Origin: Aurantibrevibacter litoralis
Lineage (GTDB): Bacteria > Bacteroidota > Bacteroidia > Flavobacteriales > Flavobacteriaceae
DNA length: 9,356 nt
Assembly: GCF_034651555.1 (NCBI RefSeq)
Contig: NZ_JAYEEQ010000037.1
Coordinates: 1-9,356, forward strand
Reading direction: 5' to 3'
The position numbers were made by a program, and so were the translations under genes. A model generated the notes under the pieces. It ran no database searches. It saw nothing but the letters and a program-made list of their open reading frames with translations, and had not been told where the DNA came from. Shown piece after piece: positions 1 to 7,700 of this stretch. Numbering within the stretch: position 1 is the stretch's first letter; every line of letters starts with the position of its first letter.

Positions 1-93
1 AAATATAGTGGATAAAATAAAGGTCAGTGCTATACTGAAAAATTAGGGTAAGAAATCCCCAACTGCTCATAGCCAAATCGTTGGCGGTAATTA
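1..93 (+). repeat. Repeat copy 1, partial (attC-like boundary, left arm outside window)
   Basis: This is the right-hand part of an interspersed repeat cut by the window edge. Bases 7-30 match copy 4 (9189-9211) at 21 of 24 aligned columns. Bases 57-74 are the right inner-stem arm and end in CATAGCC, as in copy 3. They are followed by spacer AAATC and the outer box GTTGGCGGTA (80-89). Bases 80-93 are complementary to 4387-4400 at 13 of 14 positions, and the single mismatch is a T.G wobble on the - strand. The first gene's ATG lies 5 bases after this box. The left arm cannot be seen, so the fold cannot be tested in this copy. Being a repeat member is directly visible; a recombination role is inferred. 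Confidence 0.7.
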
Positions 94-98
94 AAAAA

Positions 99-680
99 AT
101 GAACACAAATCTACTATCCTATATAAAAAGATACATCGAGCTGACTGACGAGGAGATTGCAGTCCTGCCAGAACATGTGAAGATTAGAACCTACCTAAAG
201 GGGCAGTATATTGTACAGCAGGGAGACGTGTGCAAATATGAATCCTTCATCATTTCGGGTTGTGCCAAAACCTTTTTTATAGATACAGAAGGCAACGAAC
301 ATGTAGTCATGTTCGCTATTGAAAATTGGTGGACAGCTGACTTGGGTAGTTTTATCACACAAGAACCTGCCGACTACAATGTGCAATGCCTGGAGAAAAC
401 AACAGTAGCACAATTCACACACGAAAGCCTCGAACTTTTATATACGCAAATCCCACAACTGGAACGCTTTTTCCGAATCATTATACAAAAAGCCTATGTG
501 GCTTCTCAAAAGCGAATAGTTAGAAACTTCAGCCTCACCGCAAAAGAAAGATACCTCATTTTTCGTAATCGGTACAGGGACATCGAACAGCGTGTACCAC
601 AGTACCTTATCGCCTCCTACCTTGGAATAACAAAGCAATTTCTTAGCAAAATAAGAGCAGAACTTATATCAGAAAGTTAG
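99..680 (+). CDS. Crp/Fnr family transcriptional regulator (copy 1)
   Basis: This is a 193-residue DNA-binding regulator of the Crp/Fnr superfamily in the short Bacteroidota form. Residues about 20-115 form the cyclic-nucleotide-binding-like beta-roll (KGQYIVQQGD, then a GNEHVVMF strand and an ENWWTADLGSF segment typical of these proteins). A long dimerisation helix follows at about 115-145, then a C-terminal helix-turn-helix at about 166-186 (YLIASYLGITKQFLSKIR). I see no cysteine cluster for an Fnr-type iron-sulfur centre, so the effector is unknown. ATG 99 is preferred over in-frame TTG 81 because the TTG lies inside the repeat box and the paralogue at 1714 aligns from its own ATG. The leader is A-rich. 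It heads a group with an NTF2-like and a DoxX gene and probably controls them. TGTGA direct repeats just downstream are a possible operator. Confidence 0.9.
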   Translation: MNTNLLSYIKRYIELTDEEIAVLPEHVKIRTYLKGQYIVQQGDVCKYESFIISGCAKTFFIDTEGNEHVVMFAIENWWTADLGSFITQEPADYNVQCLEKTTVAQFTHESLELLYTQIPQLERFFRIIIQKAYVASQKRIVRNFSLTAKERYLIFRNRYRDIEQRVPQYLIASYLGITKQFLSKIRAELISES

Positions 681-692
681 CTTTTTGTTAAT

Positions 693-724
693 CTATGTGA
701 ACATCCTTTTTACTCCTATGTGAA
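693..724 (+). promoter_or_regulatory. Direct repeat CTATGTGAA x2, candidate Crp-type operator
   Basis: CTATGTGAA occurs exactly at 693-701 and 716-724, 23 bases apart start to start, or about two helical turns. Each copy contains TGTGA, the classical Crp half-site. The second copy abuts the candidate -33 element at 725. The site lies between the regulator gene and the NTF2-like gene. Half-sites in a Crp operator are normally inverted, and these are direct, so the assignment is tentative. Confidence 0.4.
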
Positions 725-754
725 TTGCTGATAGCTTTTCCTTGCTGACCTTTG
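725..754 (+). promoter_or_regulatory. Candidate Bacteroidota promoter for the NTF2-like/DoxX genes
   Basis: TTG at 725-727 is followed after 19 bases by GACCTTTG at 747-754. That is one base off the TAnnTTTG -7 consensus of Bacteroidota, and the spacing is within the usual range. The ATG of the NTF2-like gene is 28 bases downstream. If it is active, the two downstream genes can be expressed separately from the regulator. Confidence 0.45.
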
Positions 755-781
755 TCATTTCAAATTTTAAATACAAAGGAT

Positions 782-1135
782 ATGTCAAAATTATTAGAAA
801 AAATCTCAGACTTGAATGACTTGATTCTTCAAGGCAAGGCAATGGAAGCCTTTGAAAAATACTATGATGAAAATGTCATCATGCAGGAAAATGATTCTGA
901 ACCAGTTGTTGGCAAAGAAGCCAACCGAAAACGTGAAGAGGAATTTTTCGGCAACATTACAGAATTCAGAGGTGCCAAACCGCTAAAAGTAACACTCGGA
1001 GAAAATACGACCATGGTAGAGTGGCATTATGACTACACGCACAAAGAATGGGGCGTACGGAATTATTCCCAAGTGTCTGTCCAAGAATGGAAGGGCGGAA
1101 AAATTATCAAAGAAAAATTTTACTATAACAATTAA
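782..1135 (+). CDS. SnoaL-like / NTF2-fold small protein
   Basis: This 117-residue protein resembles the SnoaL-like branch of the NTF2 cone fold. The N-terminal helices contain the typical run ALE/AFEKYYDENVIMQEND (about residues 20-40). Next come a VGKEANRKREEEFF helix and beta strands with alternating hydrophobics ending in QEWKGGKIIKEKFYYNN, the usual C-terminal strand pair of the family. Such proteins bind small hydrophobic molecules or act as cyclases, isomerases or hydrolases. Nothing in the sequence fixes a substrate. ATG 782 is chosen over the upstream in-frame TTG 752, which lies within the candidate -7 box. The stop is 10 bases before the DoxX start, so the two are probably co-transcribed. 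No signal peptide is seen, so it is probably cytoplasmic. Confidence 0.8.
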   Translation: MSKLLEKISDLNDLILQGKAMEAFEKYYDENVIMQENDSEPVVGKEANRKREEEFFGNITEFRGAKPLKVTLGENTTMVEWHYDYTHKEWGVRNYSQVSVQEWKGGKIIKEKFYYNN

Positions 1136-1145
1136 ATCGAAAAAT

Positions 1146-1610
1146 ATGAAACGTCAACTATTTCAAACTACAGATTCCTATGCACCACTTGTTATTCGTG
1201 TAATGTTAGGCGTGGTGGTATTCGCTCATGGGGCACAAAAACTTTTGGGTTGGTTTGGTGGCTATGGATTTTCAGGCACAATGGATTTCTTTACTGAAAC
1301 TGTTGGTCTGCCATGGATTATCGGATTTCTGGTCATTATTCTGGAATCTATCGGTGCTATTGCTCTCATTGTGGGAGTAGCTACAAGACCGATTGCTGTC
1401 TGTTATATTTTTTTAGCATTTGGCATTGTATTCACTTCGCATATCCAAAATGGCTTTTTTATGAATTGGTTCGGAAATCAGCCGGGTGAAGGCTATGAAT
1501 TTTTCCTTCTGTGGATAGGGATGGCGATTAGCCTAATATTTACGGGAGCAGGTAAGTATTCCATTGATGGAACAATCATCTCCAAAAATGAACATGTGCA
1601 AAAGCAATAA
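1146..1610 (+). CDS. DoxX family membrane protein
   Basis: This is a 154-residue inner-membrane protein of the DoxX family. Four hydrophobic helices lie at about 13-30, 55-78, 81-98 and 117-136. The family signature AHGAQKLLGWFGGYGFSGT follows helix 1. DoxX proteins include the small subunit of archaeal thiosulfate:quinone oxidoreductase. Bacterial members are linked to membrane redox and thiol or electrophile stress, though the activity of most is unproven. The start at 1146 begins the conserved region. A frame open from ATG 1029 would overlap the preceding gene by more than 100 bases and adds no recognisable sequence. The last codons (about 1590-1610, encoding NEHVQKQ) fall inside the left arm of repeat copy 2, so the C-terminal tail is repeat-derived or reshaped by it. 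Confidence 0.9.
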   Translation: MKRQLFQTTDSYAPLVIRVMLGVVVFAHGAQKLLGWFGGYGFSGTMDFFTETVGLPWIIGFLVIILESIGAIALIVGVATRPIAVCYIFLAFGIVFTSHIQNGFFMNWFGNQPGEGYEFFLLWIGMAISLIFTGAGKYSIDGTIISKNEHVQKQ

Positions 1611-1708
1611 CGGTGAAGTGGTTATCTAAAGCCTATTACAATTTTGTAACTTTGTGGCGGTTTGAAAGTGATAGCTTTTAAGCCGCCACTGCTTTTTGCA
1701 GGCCATTC
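1590..1708 (+). repeat. Repeat copy 2 (decayed attC-like site between the two regulator-led groups)
   Basis: The left arm at 1597-1613 pairs with the right arm at 1683-1700; apart from a one-base length difference, all three mismatches are A on the left against C on the right. Bases 1601-1622 match copy 4 (9172-9194) at 21 of 23 columns. AACAT at 1591-1595 corresponds to the CAACATT start of copies 3 and 4. The right end reads GGCCATTC where other copies have GACCGTTGG, so the outer GTTG box is missing. The left arm overlaps the end of the DoxX gene, and the right end abuts the regulator start at 1714. The copy carries a perfect TAnnTTTG box. Confidence 0.65.
1647..1654 (+). promoter_or_regulatory. 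Candidate -7 box for the second regulator operon, inside repeat copy 2
   Basis: TAACTTTG matches the Bacteroidota TAnnTTTG -7 element exactly and lies 59 bases before ATG 1714. No clear TTG -33 element sits at the expected 19-21 base spacing, so support is the single box plus its position. The aligned positions of copy 4 (AACTTTTG) and copy 3 (TACTTTTA) are each one base off. Confidence 0.35.
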
Positions 1709-1713
1709 AAAAA

Positions 1714-2292
1714 ATGAAAGTGAACGATAATTTATCATCCTATTTAAAAAGATACATTGACCTGACCGAACAGGAAGACCAACGTTTTTTGTCTTTCCTA
1801 AAAAAAACGGTGTTAAAAAAGGGGGATTTCTTACTCAAAGCAGGGCGAACCTGCACGGCAAGATATTTTGTGGTAAAAGGTTGTGTGCGTTTGTATTATA
1901 TTGACAGCAAAGGCAATGAGCAAATCATCCATTTTGGGCTTGACAATTGGTGGATAACGGAATACGACAGCCTAATCAACCAAAAGCCATCGAACATTTA
2001 TATTCAGGCAATTGAGGATACCGTGCTATTAACTTTGAATCAAGCATCTTTTGAAAAACTGACCTTGGAAATCCCAAAAATCAATACCCTTTTCAGGATA
2101 ATAATGGAAAAAACATTTATTGCCTCACAGCGTAGAATTGAATATATGTTAAGCTATTCGGGGAAAGAATTGTACCAAAAATTTGTTAACCAAAACCCGC
2201 AATTTCTGCAAAGAGTACCTCAATATATGATTGCATCTTACTTGGGGATGAGCCCTGAATTTTACAGTAAAATAAGAAGCAATATCAGGTAA
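1714..2292 (+). CDS. Crp/Fnr family transcriptional regulator (copy 2)
   Basis: This 192-residue regulator is clearly paralogous to the one at 99-680. Both share SYxKRYIxLT at the N-terminus, IDxxGNE and a DNWW/ENWW segment in the beta-roll, LFRIIMEK/FFRIIIQK followed by IASQRRI/VASQKRI in the dimer helix, and QRVPQYMIASYLG in the helix-turn-helix (about residues 166-187). The recognition helix differs (MSPEFYSKIR here, ITKQFLSKIR in the other), so the two probably read different operators. ATG 1714 directly follows repeat copy 2 and an A-rich leader. In-frame TTG 1696 is inside the repeat and is rejected. The protein ends soon after the recognition helix, as does its paralogue. It heads the CMD-PNPOx-DoxX-cytochrome-like group and is the likely local regulator. 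The effector is unknown. Confidence 0.9.
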   Translation: MKVNDNLSSYLKRYIDLTEQEDQRFLSFLKKTVLKKGDFLLKAGRTCTARYFVVKGCVRLYYIDSKGNEQIIHFGLDNWWITEYDSLINQKPSNIYIQAIEDTVLLTLNQASFEKLTLEIPKINTLFRIIMEKTFIASQRRIEYMLSYSGKELYQKFVNQNPQFLQRVPQYMIASYLGMSPEFYSKIRSNIR

Positions 2293-2337
2293 TCTCCTTT
2301 CTTGAACTAGATTAAGATTTTCCTCATTTGAGCCCGA

Positions 2338-2345
2338 TACTTTTG
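2338..2345 (+). promoter_or_regulatory. Candidate -7 box upstream of the CMD gene
   Basis: TACTTTTG matches TAnnTTTG exactly and lies 28 bases before ATG 2374, the same distance as in the first group's candidate promoter. A convincing TTG -33 element at 19-21 bases is not visible. It would allow the four downstream genes to be transcribed apart from the regulator. Confidence 0.45.
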
Positions 2346-2373
2346 TGTCATTAATCATTTAAAACAAAAAATT

Positions 2374-2826
2374 ATGAGCACAAAACGTATTGACATTCAT
2401 CAAGTCCAACCTTCATATTACACGCCTCTGATCGAATTGGACAAACAACTAAGGGACAGTTCGCTTACCAATGCTGATCTTCTACTGATTTACATCAGGG
2501 CTTCCCATATCAATGGCTGTGCCTACTGCATCCAATCGCATACCAAGGAAGCCATAGAAAAAGGAGAAAAACAATACAGGCTACACGCTCTGTCGGCTTG
2601 GGAAGATGCCCCGTTTTTTTCAGATGAAGAGCGAGCTATTTTACGTATTACTGATGAAGTTACGCACATCACCAGAGCAGGAATCACAGATGCTGTTTAT
2701 ACAGAAGCAAAAGATTTGTTTGACGACCAAAAAATAGCGGACATCATCATGGCGGCCACTTGTATCAATGCATGGAACAGAATAGGCAGAGGAACTTTAT
2801 TGGAGCCTTTTAAATCACAAGAATAA
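2374..2826 (+). CDS. Carboxymuconolactone decarboxylase (AhpD-like) family protein
   Basis: This 150-residue cytoplasmic protein belongs to the all-helical CMD/AhpD family. The key motif is HINGCAYCIQSH (residues 45-56): C49-x2-C52-x3-H56, the redox CxxC and histidine of AhpD-type peroxidase/disulfide reductase members. The rest (SAWEDAPFFSDEERAILRITDEVT, about 74-97, and IIMAATCINAWNRIG, about 124-138) is the usual CMD C-terminal half. With the CxxC intact, a thiol-based peroxide or electrophile-reducing role is more likely than lactone decarboxylation. The start at 2374 follows an A-rich leader. The stop is 9 bases before the PNPOx-fold gene, so they are probably one transcript. The substrate is not deducible. 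Confidence 0.92.
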   Translation: MSTKRIDIHQVQPSYYTPLIELDKQLRDSSLTNADLLLIYIRASHINGCAYCIQSHTKEAIEKGEKQYRLHALSAWEDAPFFSDEERAILRITDEVTHITRAGITDAVYTEAKDLFDDQKIADIIMAATCINAWNRIGRGTLLEPFKSQE

Positions 2827-2835
2827 TCCAATCAA

Positions 2836-3297
2836 ATGAAAAGGATAAGCCAAGAAATTGAAACAATTATTAAAAAGGTAAAACTCAGTTTTGTGGCTAC
2901 CGTCAATCCTGATGGTAGCCCAAACCTATCTCCAAAGGCGTCATTAGACGTTTGGGACGATTGCCATGTGATTTTTGCACATATCGAGTCTTTTAACACT
3001 GTAGAGAATTTAAAAACCAACCCGAAAGTAGCCATTAACGTGGTTGATTTTTTCAGACGAAAAGGATTTTGTCTTGAAGGTGAAGTAACACTTTTTCAGC
3101 AAGGGACGCCCGAGTACGATTTTGTTGCTAAGCCATTATGGCAAAATCATGGTTCTCAATATCCCGTGCATTATGCCGTTAAAGTTAAAGTTGATGCTGT
3201 AAAAAGTCTGAAATCACCGGCCTATAAGTACGACCAAAATGCTACGGAAGATACCTTGGCAAAACATTTTTCTAAAATTTACAATAACGAGCTATGA
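2836..3297 (+). CDS. Pyridoxamine 5'-phosphate oxidase-fold (FMN-binding split barrel) protein
   Basis: This 153-residue protein has the PNPOx-like split-barrel opening: a helix, then LSFVATVNPDGSPNLSPKAS (residues 17-36), the strand-turn-strand that binds the FMN phosphate. Next come DCHVIFAHIESFNTVENLKTNP (about 42-63), matching the family's cofactor-contacting loop and helix, then VAINVVDF. Members bind FMN, F420 or heme and act as reductases or oxidases on small molecules. True PdxH enzymes are longer and carry a C-terminal dimerisation/active-site region that is absent here, so vitamin B6 synthesis is unlikely. It starts 9 bases after the CMD stop and overlaps the next gene by ATGA, which indicates translational coupling. 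The physiological substrate is unknown. Confidence 0.88.
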   Translation: MKRISQEIETIIKKVKLSFVATVNPDGSPNLSPKASLDVWDDCHVIFAHIESFNTVENLKTNPKVAINVVDFFRRKGFCLEGEVTLFQQGTPEYDFVAKPLWQNHGSQYPVHYAVKVKVDAVKSLKSPAYKYDQNATEDTLAKHFSKIYNNEL

Positions 3298-3734
3298 ACA
3301 CTCAACAAAATAAAATCATAAAAATATTTCTACGGGTTGCTCTTTCAACTGCATTTTTGTCGGCTGTTTTTGACCGATCGGGCTATTGGCCCAAAGAGGT
3401 CTCTGCGTGGGGAAATTGGGAAAACTTCCTGAACTACACCCATACGTTGCTTCCTTGGATGCCTGACATCTTCGTTCCATTTGTCGGGCTCGTGGCAACC
3501 CTGTTGGAAGTGGTTTTTGCCATCTGTCTGCTCATTGGATTTAAAACCGAACTATTTGCAAAACTCAGCGGCATATTACTTTTATGCTTTGCACTGTCCA
3601 TGACATTTACAACAGGCTTGAAAGCACCTTTGGACTACTCCGTGTTCACAGCGGCAGCAGCGGCATTTTCCCTTAGTATGATAACTAACAAGTATTTTGA
3701 AGTGGACGCTATACTCAAAAAGAACAAAAGCTAA
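3294..3734 (+). CDS. DoxX-like family membrane protein (second)
   Basis: This 146-residue integral membrane protein has four hydrophobic segments at about 8-26, 58-82, 87-106 and 113-131. The layout is that of DoxX-like proteins: an early helix, a polar loop containing FDRSGYWP, then FVGLVATLLEVVFAICLLIGFKT, in which the glutamate within helix 2 is the usual family feature. It is only distantly similar to the DoxX protein at 1146-1610 and lacks its HGAQKLLGWFGG motif, so the two are not a recent duplication. The start codon overlaps the PNPOx-fold stop (ATGA). The next gene begins 30 bases after its stop. Association with a CxxC CMD protein and a flavin-fold protein suggests a membrane-linked redox function; the precise reaction is unknown. 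Confidence 0.82.
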   Translation: MNTQQNKIIKIFLRVALSTAFLSAVFDRSGYWPKEVSAWGNWENFLNYTHTLLPWMPDIFVPFVGLVATLLEVVFAICLLIGFKTELFAKLSGILLLCFALSMTFTTGLKAPLDYSVFTAAAAAFSLSMITNKYFEVDAILKKNKS

Positions 3735-3764
3735 TTACTCGATAGTTGACAAAACAGGTAGAAT

Positions 3765-4382
3765 ATGACAATTAAGAAAATTCATTACATATCAGGACTG
3801 ACGATAACGATTTTTATTGGACTGCATTTATTCAATCATTTTTGTAGCATTTTTGGTGCTGACAAACACATAGAAATAATGAACAATTTCCGACATTTCT
3901 ATCGTAACATATTTGTTGAAACAGTCTTGTTGCTTGCAATACTTATTCAAATTATTTCAGGGCTGAAACTTTTTAGAACTAACCGAAAAATAGCAACATC
4001 TCAATTCGACAAACTTCATATTTGGACAGGTCTTTATTTGGCAATATTTTTCATCTTTCATTTGGGTGCCGTTTTAGTCGGGCGGCTTTTTCTACATCTT
4101 GACACTAATTTTTATTTTGGTGTTGCAGGACTAAATTCATTTCCTTTCAATCTATTTTTTATTCCGTATTACGGACTTGCAATTCTTTCATTTTTTGGAC
4201 ACATAGCAGCAATTCACAACAAAAAAATGAAGTCAGACTTCTTAAACCTGACACCGAAACAACAAGCAACTGCAATTTTGATTTTTGGATTTGTTTTGAC
4301 CATTACAATATTTTACGGTCTAACAAATCAATTTAAAGGAGTAGAAATACCCAAAGACTATAAAGTACTTATCAGTAAGTAA
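3765..4382 (+). CDS. Five-helix membrane protein with cytochrome-b-like histidine pattern
   Basis: I do not recognise a named family. This 205-residue protein has hydrophobic helices at about 7-27, 49-69, 84-107, 127-150 and 166-187. Helices 1 and 3 carry the same motif, K-[IL]-H-x2-[ST]-G-L-x4-F-x3-H-L: H7/G11/H21 and H85/G89/H99. Histidines 14 residues apart on two helices are the bis-heme ligand arrangement of cytochrome b and related membrane cytochromes. H146 and H151 in or after helix 4 are extra candidates. I infer a possible di-heme quinone-linked electron carrier working with the upstream DoxX-like and flavin-fold proteins. The start ATG 3765 lies 30 bases after the previous stop. 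The stop is 4 bases before the outer box of repeat copy 3, so the gene fills the end of its unit. An ordinary small-molecule transporter or structural membrane protein remains possible. Confidence 0.75.
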   Translation: MTIKKIHYISGLTITIFIGLHLFNHFCSIFGADKHIEIMNNFRHFYRNIFVETVLLLAILIQIISGLKLFRTNRKIATSQFDKLHIWTGLYLAIFFIFHLGAVLVGRLFLHLDTNFYFGVAGLNSFPFNLFFIPYYGLAILSFFGHIAAIHNKKMKSDFLNLTPKQQATAILIFGFVLTITIFYGLTNQFKGVEIPKDYKVLISK

Positions 4383-4386
4383 TAAA

Positions 4387-4595
4387 TAACTACCGCCAAC
4401 ATTGGCTATACGTAATGCGGGCGAAAGAGCCAGCCGAAGGGTCTGTACTTTTATTCCGCCAAAGATACGCTTTGACGTTTTTGTAAAGAAAAATTAAACA
4501 TAAAATCGTAGCTTTGGCTTCCGTTCGTGCTAAACCAAAAGTGAAGTGCTTTGAAATCCCGCACTACGCATAGCCGAGACCGTTGTATGCCATGC
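4387..4595 (+). repeat. Repeat copy 3, complete attC-like inverted repeat between unit A and unit B
   Basis: The order is: outer box TACCGCCAAC (4391-4400), spacer ATT, left inner arm (4404-4421), a middle of about 135 bases, right inner arm (4558-4575), spacer GAGACC, outer box GTTGTATGCC (4582-4591). The inner arms pair at 16 of 18 positions; both mismatches are A on the left against C on the right, giving T.G wobble on the - strand. GCTTTGAAATCC (4548-4559) is identical in copy 4. The left outer box pairs with copy 1's box (80-89) and the right outer box with copy 4's (9154-9163), each 10 of 10, while they fit each other poorly. This accounts for most of the gene-free stretch 4383-4700. 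A weak promoter-like TACTTTTA lies at 4446-4453. Confidence 0.75.
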
Positions 4596-4602
4596 TGAAA
4601 AA

Positions 4603-4690
4603 GCCAACCGCACAAATAGCACATTTGGTTTTTGCCGACACACAAAGCCAATGCACGAAAAACCAAAAGAGCTATTTTTTGCCAACGCAC
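4603..4690 (+). other. Strong hairpin leader upstream of the large defence-like gene
   Basis: AAATAGC (4614-4620) pairs perfectly with GCTATTT (4671-4677), and TTTGGTTTTT (4624-4633) with AAAAACCAAA (4658-4667), around a symmetric 3x3 internal loop. The 24-base loop contains CACACAAAGCCAA (4639-4651), nearly repeated as CACACAAGCCAA in the structured segment after the gene (9091-9102). GCCAACCGCAC (4603-4613) and GCCAACGCAC (4681-4690) form direct repeats on both sides of the hairpin. It lies 23 bases before ATG 4701, so it would be in the mRNA leader. A regulatory RNA role or a DNA-level role in mobility are both open. Confidence 0.55.
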
Positions 4691-4700
4691 AATGAAATAA

Positions 4701-7700
4701 ATGACAGGAATTGAACACATAGATTTTGGTAAGCTTAAACCTTATGATGGAAAAGTAACTCAGTGCTTTGAACAGCTTTGTTACCAAATTGCATTAAAGG
4801 AATATGGACATCTTGGAAAATTCACTCCTATTGATGGTAGCGGTGGTGACGGAGGTGTTGAGTTCTACTTAAAACATAATAATGGGGAAACATGGGGTTG
4901 GCAATGCAAATTCTTCGGTGGTACGGGTAGACTAAATGATGGTCAAAGAAAGAACCAAATAGCTAGTTCTCTAGAAACAGCATGTAGAAATCATTCAAAT
5001 CTGACAAAATGGACTCTTTGTATAAAAACTGACCTAACTGCGAATAGTCAAACAAAAACTGGCAAGCAGCAAAAAGGAGAACAAGACTGGTTTGATAACG
5101 ACCTTCCAAAGAAAATACCTACTGGTAGAACTGTTAACCTTGAACTTTGGGGCGAATCGGACTTCTTAACATTACTCAATAGTGCAAAACATTTTGGTAT
5201 TAGAAGTTTCTTTTTTGGTGAACTTGAATTCAACAACGAATGGTTCAAACGGAGATTTGATGAAAACTACCAAAAGGTAAAGGACAAATACGACCCAGAT
5301 CTTCACAGTATTGATCAATACACCCAAACGATCATTGACTTCTCTCTTCTAAGTACGGATTATTTGAAACATTTAGAAGGTTTAAAAAAGGAGCTTCTCG
5401 AGAAAGCCAATCAAATAAAATCTGCTATAGTAGATTTCCGTGACGAAAAAATGATTTCAAAAAAAGAAGAAAGTCTTAGAGATAATTATGTTATCGTTTG
5501 TCAAGATTTTCAAAAGCATATTTCGTCAGTATTTGAAAAGATCGATTCTGTCAAGAATTGTTTCGTTGAATTTAAAGAAATAGAACTTTCATCTTTTCAA
5601 ATAGAAGAATTGAGAAAGGACTTTTTCAAATACTTTGATAAGATTGATTATTCAGTCTTCGAAGAAAAGTCAAGGGCATCAAGAGATGCATCTTCAATTT
5701 CCTATCTCATATCTGAATTTGGTGAAATTTATGAACGTTTCTTCAGAAATTACTTCCACAAGTCTAAGAAAACTATTCACTTTATCTCAGACGCAGGTAA
5801 AGGAAAAACTCATCTTTCGTGTGATATCGCATTTAAGAGAATACAGAAGAATGAACCAGCTATTTTTCTTACAGGTGACAAGTTTTCAGGAGAAAAATCT
5901 ATTTCTGAGGCGATAAGAAAAATCCTTGATGTTGAGAATAAATTCACGACAGATGAATTCCTTGAAGCTCTGAATGTTTACGGTTCGATAGTCAAGAAAA
6001 AAGTACCAATAATTATTGATGGACTAAATGAAACCATAGAAAGCAGATACTTTTCCCCTATTTGGAAAAATCACCTTGGCAGTTTTGAGACTAAAATTGA
6101 AGGATGCGAAAATTTAGTTCTCATTACTACCTGCCGTAACTCTTACAAGGATAGAGTTTGGAGTGATTCGAACTACAAATTTCATTATTTGTATGGATTT
6201 GACGACTATGAAACTATTCATGAGGCTGTCAACAAATATTTCAACAAATTCAAGATAAAAGCAGATCTATTTTTCGCTCGATTAGAAAAATTTCGAGAAC
6301 CAATTTTTTTAAAAATATTCTGTGAAATTAAAAATCCGAATTGGAGAAGAGGAGAAACTGTAGAGGTCAATATAGAGGAGGAGTCCACCTATGATGTATT
6401 TAACGAGTATCTAGATCAAGTCAATCGCAGGGTAACAAATAACAACCATCTTTTCAGGGCTAATGAGCCTTTCATCAATAACAGCCTATCTGTTCTATCT
6501 GAATTCTTGTGGGAAAATGATTTACGCGAAATTTCTATAGATAAGTTCTACAACTTAATTGATGGAGATAAAGAGTACAATAAGGATAACTCAAAGGCGG
6601 ATATATTAATCAATGAAGGATTGGTTATGACCCGCGATATAAGAGAAGAAATTGAATTTGTCAGTTTTACCTACGATATGCTCGCAGGATTTCTAATTGG
6701 TGTTAGATTAATAGAGCGTACTAACAATTTAAAGTATTTCACAAGCACAAAATTCATTAACAAGATAATACGAGAGAAAGGTCAGCATCCCTTGTATGAA
6801 GATGTACTATATGCATTGTGCATGTTATTGCCACAGTTGAAAAATGTTGCAATGCACGAATTGCTTGAAACCAATTGGAAATTACGATTTACCAAAAAGT
6901 CAATTTTTAAAAAACTGCCAAAGTTTGTTAAGAAACAATTTAAAAAACGTATTTCATTTTCAAATTACTGTTTTAATCAGTCAATCACTGCATTGTTCAG
7001 CCTACCAGCTCAATATGTTAAAAATACCGACCGAGAATTAGTAAGGTCACTATTCAACCGATCAAGTAAAAATCATAAACCACTGCTTGATCTTTTCTTT
7101 AAAACTATCAGTGATACTAAACACCCACTAAACGCTGAATTTATTTCAGAACTTCTTAGCTCTTTGGAAATGAATACAAGAGACCTAAGTTGGACAGAGT
7201 ACATTAGAAAACGAGCTTATGATTTAGAAGAGTTCATTGAAGATTTTGAGCAACAAAGTAAATTGAATAAAAACGAGACGGAGATTTTGATGAGGAAACA
7301 ACATCTTCTAGCAAAATTCATCCTTTGGTTTCTTACGAGCACCAACCGTAATCTTCGAGATAAATCCACAAGAGCACTTTATTATTATGGGCGGAAATTT
7401 CCTTCCTCATTTTCAAAGCTAGTTTTTGATTCATTGAAAATTAATGACCCTTATGTATGGGAGCGTACTTTAGCATGTTTATATGGGGTTGCAATGGGTA
7501 GTCACAAAACCATGACTTCGGATAGGTTTAGAAAAGAAATTCTTCCAGAAATTGGTAAATCATTACATGATTTTATGTTCAGAAATGACGCACCATTTTC
7601 AACCACTCATATTTTGGCTCGAGATTACGCGAGAAGAACGATAGAAATTTGCTTGATTCACCATCCCACATTATTGTCAGCAGATGAATTACAGGAAGTA

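Noticed and set aside
81..98. TTG starts at 81, 752 and 1696 for three genes
   Set aside because: They lie inside repeat boxes, or for 752 inside a candidate promoter. Downstream ATGs at 99, 782 and 1714 fit family alignments better.
1029..1145. 39-codon upstream extension of the DoxX frame
   Set aside because: It overlaps the NTF2-like gene in another frame and adds charged sequence with no DoxX similarity. ATG 1146 starts just before the conserved region with a normal intergenic gap.
4451..4787. Two overlapping minus-strand frames of 85-89 codons
   Set aside because: They read through repeat copy 3 and the hairpin arms. Their composition does not resemble a protein family, and they have no neighbours on that strand.
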